DNA of 64,000 bases. It comes from Primula veris (lineage: Eukaryota > Streptophyta > Magnoliopsida > Ericales > Primulaceae). The notes beneath the pieces are model-generated. The model searched no databases and was not told the origin of the DNA. It saw nothing but the letters and a program-made list of their open reading frames with translations. Location: NCBI GenBank assembly GCA_963682055.1, contig OY821750.1:8682501-8746500 (forward strand), in the 5' to 3' direction. Below, piece by piece: positions 56,794 through 64,000 of this stretch (positions are counted from its first letter, which is position 1; every line of letters starts with the position of its first letter). The position numbers were made by a program, and so were the translations under genes.

Positions 56794-57116
56794 GGATATG
56801 GGGGAGACAGAGAATGTCAACTACAATATTCGTCATCCTTTCTCCGCCACCTATCTCCACCACCTTCCGCCGCACCTCCATCCATCTCCGATCCCGTCAC
56901 CAACTCCTCAAATCCCAACCCTCCATCTTCCCCACACTTCTACTTTAACCACAATCTCCACCGTCCGATCAAAAACCATTACTCCAAGAACTTCATTTTT
57001 ATTTTATTTTATATGAATTAGGATTTTATTTTTTTTCGATCGGAACGATGCTCATTTTTGGGACATAATTGGTAAGTAATTAAATAATTATGAATTTATC
57101 GCTTTCATTTTCCACC
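56237..57116. other. Downstream flank of WAT1 with TC/TA microsatellite
   Basis: 56713-56793 is (TC)n followed by (TA)n. 56795-57015 holds a C-rich open frame on the plus strand (proline/histidine/serine-rich) that looks like a 5' leader or low-complexity DNA; I do not call it a gene. Confidence 0.55.
56713..56793. repeat. (TC)n(TA)n microsatellite
   Basis: About 60 bp of TC dinucleotides followed by about 20 bp of TA dinucleotides, without interruption. Confidence 0.95.
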
Positions 57117-59015
57117 CTAGCCATACACAATATATTTTGTATTCATTAACACTTCTCATTCTTTGTGTTTTTGTTATTCATACACAATGTATCGTTTATA
57201 CATGCTCTTTAATACAGGCATACACAATACACAATTATACATGCTATTAAATACAGTCATACACAATACACTTTTTATACATGCTTTTTAATACAGGCAT
57301 ACACAATACACTTTTTGTACATGCTCTTTAATACAGACATACACAATACACAATTTATACATGTTTTTTAATACATGCATACACAATACACTATTTATAC
57401 ATGTTTTTTAATACAGTAATACATAATACATATTTTATACATGCATACACAATACACAGTTTATACATGTTTTTTTAATACGAGCATACACAATACATTA
57501 TTTATGCATGCTTTTTAATACATACATACACAATACACAGTTTATACATGTTTTTTAATACGAACATACACAATACAGTATTTATACATGCTCTTTATTT
57601 TATACATGCTCTTTAATACAGGCATACACAATACACAATTATAAATGCTATTAAACACAGGCATACACAATACACTTTTTATACATGCTTTTTAATACAG
57701 GCATACACAATACCCTTTTTTTACATGTTTTTTAATACAGACATATACAATACACAATTTATACATGTTTTTTAATATATGCATACACAATACACTATTT
57801 ATACATGCTCTTTAATACAGTAATACATAATACATATTTTATACATGCTATTTAATACAAGCATACACAATACACAGTTTATACATATTTTTTAATACGG
57901 GCATACACAATACATTTTTTATGCATGCTCTTTAATACATGCATACACAATACACAGTTTATACATGTTTTTTAATACAGACATACACAATATACTATTT
58001 ATACATGCTCTTTAATACATGCATACACAATACATATTTTATACATTCTTTTTAATACATGCATACATAATACACAGTTTATACATATTTTTTAATACAT
58101 TCATGCACAATACACAGTTTATACATGCTCTTTAATACAGTCATACACAATACACAGTTTATACATGTTTTTTTAATACGGGCATACACAATCCACTATT
58201 TTATACATGCTATTTAATACAAGGATACACACTACACAGTTTATACATGTTTTTTTAATACGGGCATACACAATACATTATTTATGCATGCTCTTTAATA
58301 CAGACATACACAATACACAGTTTATACATATTTTTTAATACGGATATACACAATACACTATTTATACATGCTCTTTAATACATGCTCTTTAATACATGCA
58401 TACACAATACATATTTTATACATGCTCTTTAATACAGGCATACACAATACACAGTTTATACATATTTTTTAATACATGCATGCACAAAACATTATTTATA
58501 CATGTTATTTAATACAAACATACACAATACACAGTTTATACATGTTTTTTTAATACGGACATACACTATTTATACATGCTCTTTAATACAGACATACACA
58601 ATACATATTTTATATATGCTCTTTAATACAGGCATACACAATACATTGTTTATACATGCTCTTTAATACAGTCATACACAATACATTCTATATCCATTGT
58701 CAGTTTATACATGTTTTTTTAATACGAGCATACACAATACACTATTTATACATGCTCTTTAATAGAGGTATACACAATACATATTTTATATATCCTTTTT
58801 AATACAGGCATACACAATACATTGTTTATACATGCTCTTTAATACAGTCATACACAATACATTATGTATCCATTGACACTGTCCATTTTTTTTGTTTTTT
58901 TCTTATTATTCATACACAATACAATTTTTATACATGCTCTTTAATACAGGCATACACAATACATAATTTATACATGTTTTTTTAATACGAGCATACACAA
59001 TACATTATTTTTATA
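57117..59015. repeat. 40-bp minisatellite array, ~1.9 kb, about 45 units
   Basis: The unit is ~40 bp and combines CATACACAATACACAGTTTA with TACATGCTCTTTAATACAGG. Units vary at a few fixed positions (GCTCTT or GTTTTTT; CAGG, CATG, CGAG), and a few are shortened. The array is tandem with no unique spacers, and it does not encode a long ORF. At its right end it passes directly into the T-rich repeat at 59016. Confidence 0.93.
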
Positions 59016-59870
59016 TATTTGTATGATTTTGGATTTTTCTTGGTTTTTTTTTTGCCACTTTTTTGGAGATTTTTAGGGTTTTCGACTTTTTAAAGTTTTT
59101 TTCAGCACTTTTTTGCTTTTTTTCGGCTTCTCGACTTTTGTGAACTTTTTTCATTCTTTTTGTGATTTTGGATATTTTTTGGGTTTTTTTTACCAATTTT
59201 TTGGGTTTTTTCGGTTACCGACTTTTTTAAAAGTTTTTTCAGCATATTTTGGATTTTTTTGAATTCTCGACTTTTTTGAACTTTTTTCATTTTTTTTTGT
59301 AATTTTGTAATTTTCTTGTTTTTCTTTTGTTTTTTACCATATTTTTGGGCTTTTTTCGGGTTCTCGACTTTTCTGAACTTTATTTTTTTTTATTTTTGTG
59401 AATTTGGATTTTTCTTGGTTTTTTTTTTATTTTTTGTCACTTTTTTGGAGTTTTTTCGGGTTCCCGACTTTTTAAAGGTTTTTTCAGCACTTTTTTGGTT
59501 TTTTCGGGTTCTCGATTTTTGTGAACTTTTTTCATTCTTTCTGTGATTTTGGATTTTTCTTTGTTTTTTTTTACTTTTTTTAACCATTTTTTGGGCTTTT
59601 TCGGGTTCCCGACTTTTTAAAAGGTTTTTCCAGCCTTTTTTGGGGTTTTTCGGATTCTCGACTTTTTTGAACTTTTTTCATTTTTTTGTGAATTTTGATT
59701 TTTATTGGTTTTTTTATTTTTTAACATTTTTTTGGATTTTTTCGGGTTTCCGACTTTTTTAAACGTTTTTCCAGCATTTTTTGGGTTTTTTCAGCATCTC
59801 GACTTTTTTGAAATTCTTTTATTTTTTGTTGTAATTTTATTTTTTTCGGTTTAGAAGTAATTTTAACATT
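59016..59870. repeat. T-rich tandem repeat, ~140-bp unit, about 6 copies
   Basis: The block 'gattttggatttttcttgg', then T-rich sequence with 'tttttggg', 'tcgggttc.cgacttttt', 'cagcacttttttgg' and 'gaacttttttcatt', recurs near 59030, 59160, 59300, 59400, 59540, 59690 and 59830. Lysine-rich minus-strand and phenylalanine-rich plus-strand open frames in it come from composition. Confidence 0.8.
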
Positions 59871-60069
59871 AAATAAGATAGTATTTTGTGGGAAAAAAAT
59901 GAAGATTTAGAAAGAGAGAGGAGAGAGAGGAGAAAGAGAAATTTTTTGATAGGTGAGGAGAAATATTTTTTTTTTTCTATTTTGGGTTAATTGTATGTTT
60001 TGGGAATAATTTGTTTGGTTTGTATGTTTTGGTAATATTTCATAACATATTGTATGTTTTGGGAATTGA

Positions 60070-61322
60070 CCCTTCAATAATTGATTTTGATTATAAGTTT
60101 GATTATATTTTAATGATTTTACGCTTTCTCTATTTCGATGATATAATGCTTGTCTTTTCCAAAAAAAGAATTTGTAAATTTCAGAACGTCAGAAAGATAG
60201 AGCATTCGAAAACGAAGCCAACGGTTCAAGCGGAACCAAAATCGGAGCTAAAACGAAGAAGTTACGGGCTTTCGAATAATAACGAGAAAACAAGGAATAC
60301 TGAATAAACGACCGATCGTTTGGACAAAAACGACCGATCGTTTTTGGTCCAAATTCTTCCAGAGAGATTGCTATAAAAATGATCGATCGACTACAGAAAA
60401 CGACCGATCGTTTTCTGAAAAACGACCGATCGAAATGCAGAAAACGACCGATCGTTTTCTGCAGATTTCAAAAACAGCTTTTCAGCTTATTATGGGAAAT
60501 TGCTTAAAACCCTCTAGATAAAACCCTCAACCACCCAGCAACGGTCATAAAACACAAAACAGACCTTTTGGTCTATATAAACCACCCCAATCACTCTCCC
60601 AATCACACACAATCATCATCCTTCAAACCCTCCAAATCAAAACCCTGAAAATCACCATTTTGGTGAAATAATCCGAAAAAGAGGAAAATTGATGAAAAAG
60701 CAATTCGAGTTCAAACAAAGATCAAATATCATCAAAACCACAAATTAGCTTATTTAAAAGCAATCAAATTGTGGATGTTTTTTCAATTTTAATAAATTGT
60801 AAATAACATATTATAAGCTCATTTGTGAGTGAGTGTTTGGGTAGAAGCTTTTAAGCCAAAGTGTTGGTTAAAAGTTCTAGGTTAAATACTTGGGGGTACT
60901 CATAGATTGAGGGGGGAGTCGTTGACTCGTAAAACGTGTTCGCTTGCACTTGTATCAAGATTAGGAACCTCGGGTAGAGGGTGAGCCAATCGATTGATTG
61001 AGCTCGATAGGATTTGTAATATCCGAAAGAAGTTTTTTAGTAAAATACTCGGTAGTACCGAGGAGAGTACGTAGGCCGTTTCCCGAACCTCTATAAATCG
61101 CGGTGTCAATTTGTTTCTCTAAACTTTTACTTTTCGCAACTTATATTATTGCTTATTTTCTTGCTTGCGTTTAGGACTTCTAGCATTTCATTAACGTTAT
61201 TAAACACTTAAGATTAGAATTGCAAAAAGTTGGATTGTTAGTTGCCATTAAGTTTAATTAGGCGAAAAGCGCCAAAAACATTATTCACCCCCCTCTAACG
61301 TTTAGTCGCACCGGGCCAACAA
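60070..61322 (+). mobile_element. Probable Ty1/copia (SIRE-like) LTR remnant
   Basis: The 3' end, 'attcacccccctctaacg' and then 'caccgggccaaca', looks like the end of SIRE/Maximus-type LTRs. A TATA box (CTATATAAACC, ~60573) followed by a CA/CT-rich leader fits an LTR promoter and R region. 60300-60480 has six copies of the CGACCGATCG word. I find no matching second LTR, no clean TG start and no target duplication. It is therefore a solo LTR or a broken element, with an uncertain left border. Confidence 0.45.
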
Positions 61323-62754
61323 GAGCGTCTGTTACTAAACTGATGGTAAAATAAGTGTCGTTAAATTTAGTAACAATTTAGCAAGAGTTTTTTTCTTCTA
61401 AATTTTTGCTAAAATTTAGCGACAGTTTTCAAAAAGTAAATCATTACTATCTTAATTTTTATTGTAGTATAAACCAAATATGATCCTCAAGCCAAACTAT
61501 TAAAATGCAAAAATGCACATCATTGTACCTCGACATGTAAAGGATAAAGAGTGCTAACCCATTTTGGTATCTCTCGCACGCGACCAAATATGCAGGGTAA
61601 CAATATAAAAGTCAAGGTTGAAATGAGCGGCGAGTTACAAATCACAATCAGGAAGATTGGTAAACAAACCAACTGATTTTCTACTAGTTTTGTGCAAGAC
61701 TTTAACCATAGCACCATGGCAGTGGCATTACTTAAATATTTTTCAATGACTTTAACCATAGCACCATGGCAGTGGCATTACTCAAAATAGTATTTTTCAA
61801 TTTCTCTGACGTAATTAAATTTTAATTTTAAGTTCGAAAATTTAGATACAAGATTTTTGCATAATGTTTCATAGTAATAAGTGATAACTACTCCTCCGTT
61901 CCTAAATAAAAATAAGTATATCGTTCATATCTTGTGCATCTTAATTGATCTTATCATATATTTTAGATTCTCTTCTTCAAAACGTGTAATCAATTTTCAG
62001 AGAACCTTGTCTATTGTGTACAGGTGTAGTTGTTTCTGGCCTTCTGGGCTGCAACTGAAGCTAACAAGTAACAAGCAGGTTTATTTTAATAATAAGTAAT
62101 AACGTCTGGAATAACATTGCATTGATAAATACACCCTAAATATTGGCAGGACAATAGTATAGATTATTCTTGTATAATCAGCTTTGATGATAGATACCGC
62201 GTGTGTGTTTAGTTTGGGTTTAAACGTATAATTTTGTTTACATATATATAAGATGGAGTTTTTTTTTGAGCTCTTCGGCGTTGTGAGGCCCAGGGCGATC
62301 TCCCCTACTGCCCGGCTTCAGGGCCACCTCATCTCATAACTATTTTGCGTCATCGAAAGTTTTTCTGTTGTAGTTAATTAAAGAGAATAGAATACTTGCC
62401 CATTGAGTTAAAGCAACAATCATTGAGTAAAGTTTAATGTGTGGAATCATGATTATGCTCCATCAAAATAGATAAATATTAAAAAACAAAAAAAATGTGC
62501 TACTCACCAACAAAAATATCTCAACTTGTTGGTTTTATGGTTTAATGATAAGAGTATCCATTGAGAGGAAGTGGATCTTCGTGCTTTGGAATTTCACTTA
62601 GAATGAAAGTCACTAATTTATTTTATTAATTCATTTCTAACCTTACTATAAGTTGACTGTTTACGCACTGAAAAAGCATAAATGATCCTTTTAAAACCGA
62701 AATGAAATTGAATAACTTGCCTTAATTGTCTACTCTTTTTATCGATTCTTGGAC
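61323..62754. other. Intergenic, upstream of second WAT1 gene
   Basis: 61698-61783 is a 50-bp tandem duplication (GACTTTAACCATAGCACCAT at 61698 and 61748). The minus-strand frame 61520-61759 encodes a hydrophobic 79-residue piece (LVCLPIFLIVICNSPLIST, FILLPCIFGRVREIPKW) that could be a membrane-protein exon fragment; I do not recognise it. 61893-61925 resembles a Stowaway end. 62380-62754 is the duplicated WAT1 promoter flank. Confidence 0.5.
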
Positions 62755-63341
62755 ATGGAAATGAAAACTTTTGCTTCTTGTGCAGCCATGGTGTTTATTC
62801 AGCTTGCTTATGGTGTAGCCAATATACTCCTGAAGGTAGCCTTTGACAAAGGGCTTAATCAACTTGTCTTTATGTTGTATAGGCATATCATTGCCTTGTG
62901 TATATTGGGGCCTTTTGCTTATGCACTCGAACGGTATATTATTACTACAAGAACCGGTACTTATAGTTACAATATCTTTTGGTCATAAGGTACTATCGGT
63001 CAGCTACTACGAGTACCTAATGACAAGAAAAGCCGTTATCCTTATCTTTTTTTCTTTTGTGATATCTTTTGGTCATAAGCAATTTTTTTTCGTTTTCTAT
63101 ATAATGCAGGAAACAACGTCCTCCCCTCTCCTTTATTTTGCTCACAAAACTTTTCGTGCTTACTTCGCTAGGAACCACCATCAGTCTTAATCTTTACTAT
63201 ATTGGGTTGAGATACACTTCTCCAACTGTTGCCGGTGCCATGAGCAATGTCACACCAGCTTTGACCTTTCTCATGGCAGTTCTCCTCCGGTACAATTGCT
63301 TTATTTAATTTTTAATTTTTTATATTACACTACCCCCCCCC

Positions 63342-63372
<31 letters not shown>

Positions 63373-64000
63373 ACACACACGCCCGAGCACAAAATTTTGA
63401 AATTAGATATGGTTTGCGACTCTTAACAAGGATGGAGAAAGTGTCTCTGAGGAGCAAACGAGGTCAAGCTAAGGTTTTTGGTACAGTGATTTGCATTGGT
63501 GGATCACTTGCTTTTACGTTTTGGAAGGGAGGGTACAAATTCAAACCAATTTTGGAAAAGGCATTAATTCACTTCTATGGCAAGGGAATGAGGCATGATC
63601 ATGAAAACTGGATAATGGGATCCTCCTTCATACTAGCCAGCAAAATCGCATGGAGTGCTTGGCTCATTCTCCAGGTTGTTTAAATTATGCAAATACTTTT
63701 TCTTCAATTGAGAAATTTATATAAATAAATATATGCTTTAAAACCCGAAAGAATAATTTTAATAATTTCTCAGTATATAACAAGTTACACCTCGCATTGA
63801 GTGTGATTGTATACATACAATCCATGGGCTTCTTCATTAGCCAATGTAGGATAAAACTGCAAGAGTTTTTTTCCACTTTCCAAATTTCCAACTTGCCAAG
63901 TTACACTTCGAATGGAGTGTGGTTGTATATATATCGTTTTGAAACTTGTCGCACAAGCTCTTCAAATCAATTGAGAACAATATTAATTTCTAGTGCTATG
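62755..64000 (+). CDS. Second WAT1-related transporter, first three exons, cut by window end
   Basis: Exons 62755-62933, 63110-63289 and 63431-63674 have exactly the lengths of the first three exons at 53419 (179, 180 and 244 bp), with the same phases. The peptide begins MEMKTFASCAAMVFIQLAYG and differs at few positions; exon 3 ends SKIAWSAWLILQ. 63675-64000 is intron 3. The remaining three exons would lie beyond the window, so whether the gene is intact cannot be said. Intron 1 is 176 bp here against 589 bp in the first copy, and intron 2 carries a poly-C/AC microsatellite absent there. Tandem duplication of exon and promoter sequence is evident. Confidence 0.85.
63333..63380 (+). repeat. 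Poly(C) then (AC)n in WAT1 copy 2 intron 2
   Basis: About 26 consecutive C (63333-63358) then eleven AC units. In WAT1 copy 1 the same place has only 'ctaccctccgagc'. Confidence 0.95.

Noticed and set aside
57117..59015. CRISPR-like regular repeats
   Set aside because: Units are contiguous 40-bp repeats with no unique spacers, in a plant genome; this is a minisatellite.
59011..59590. Lysine-rich minus-strand ORFs
   Set aside because: Produced by the T-rich tandem repeat; not genes.
1..64000. tRNA, rRNA or organellar insertions
   Set aside because: I looked for T-loop-like words and conserved rRNA or plastid sequence and saw none; a covariance-model scan would be decisive.

Overview
This is nuclear DNA from a flowering plant, most likely a eudicot. 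The base composition is AT-rich, genes are split by spliceosomal introns with GT...AG borders, and the gene families are plant ones (NAC, WEB, WAT1/MtN21, UTP13/TORMOZ). LTR retrotransposons, hAT-type MITEs and microsatellites fill most of the space. I see no bacterial, organellar or viral replicon. All gene models were assembled by eye, by joining homologous exons and checking splice sites and phase.

Layout. 1-1362: 3' end of a Tat-like Ty3/gypsy element, with one antisense coiled-coil ORF and a 3' LTR, abutting an exon of a UTP13/TORMOZ-like gene. 1363-3966: that gene's remaining exons, now a pseudogene. 4.0-9.6 kb: MITEs and AT-rich DNA. 9.6-11.2 kb (minus): an intronless NAC gene with six near-identical 15-residue repeats. 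11.3-18.9 kb: intergenic DNA with three hAT MITEs plus a fourth partial one, and a second broken copy of the UTP13 last exon. 18.9-25.0 kb (minus): a complete seven-exon NERD-domain gene (324 aa). 27.3-34.7 kb (minus): a complete four-exon WEB-family coiled-coil gene (832 aa); its intron 2 holds a recent copy of the NERD promoter and first exon. 39,182-49,947: a full-length young Tat-lineage retrotransposon with a perfect 5-bp target-site duplication, a deleted integrase core, and four minus-strand coiled-coil ORFs, each with its own TATA box. 53.4-56.2 kb (plus): a complete six-exon WAT1-related transporter (359 aa). 56.7-61.3 kb: microsatellite, a 40-bp minisatellite, a T-rich repeat and a probable copia LTR remnant. 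62.75 kb to the end: a second WAT1 gene, cut by the window edge.

The host genes do not form a pathway. The closeness of UTP13 and WEB matches, from memory, the Arabidopsis neighbourhood At5g16730-At5g16750, so this looks like an old syntenic block inflated by transposons. The most unusual system is the retrotransposon's minus-strand block of small coiled-coil genes. One of these ORFs is also intact, at the same length, in the diverged element at the left edge.
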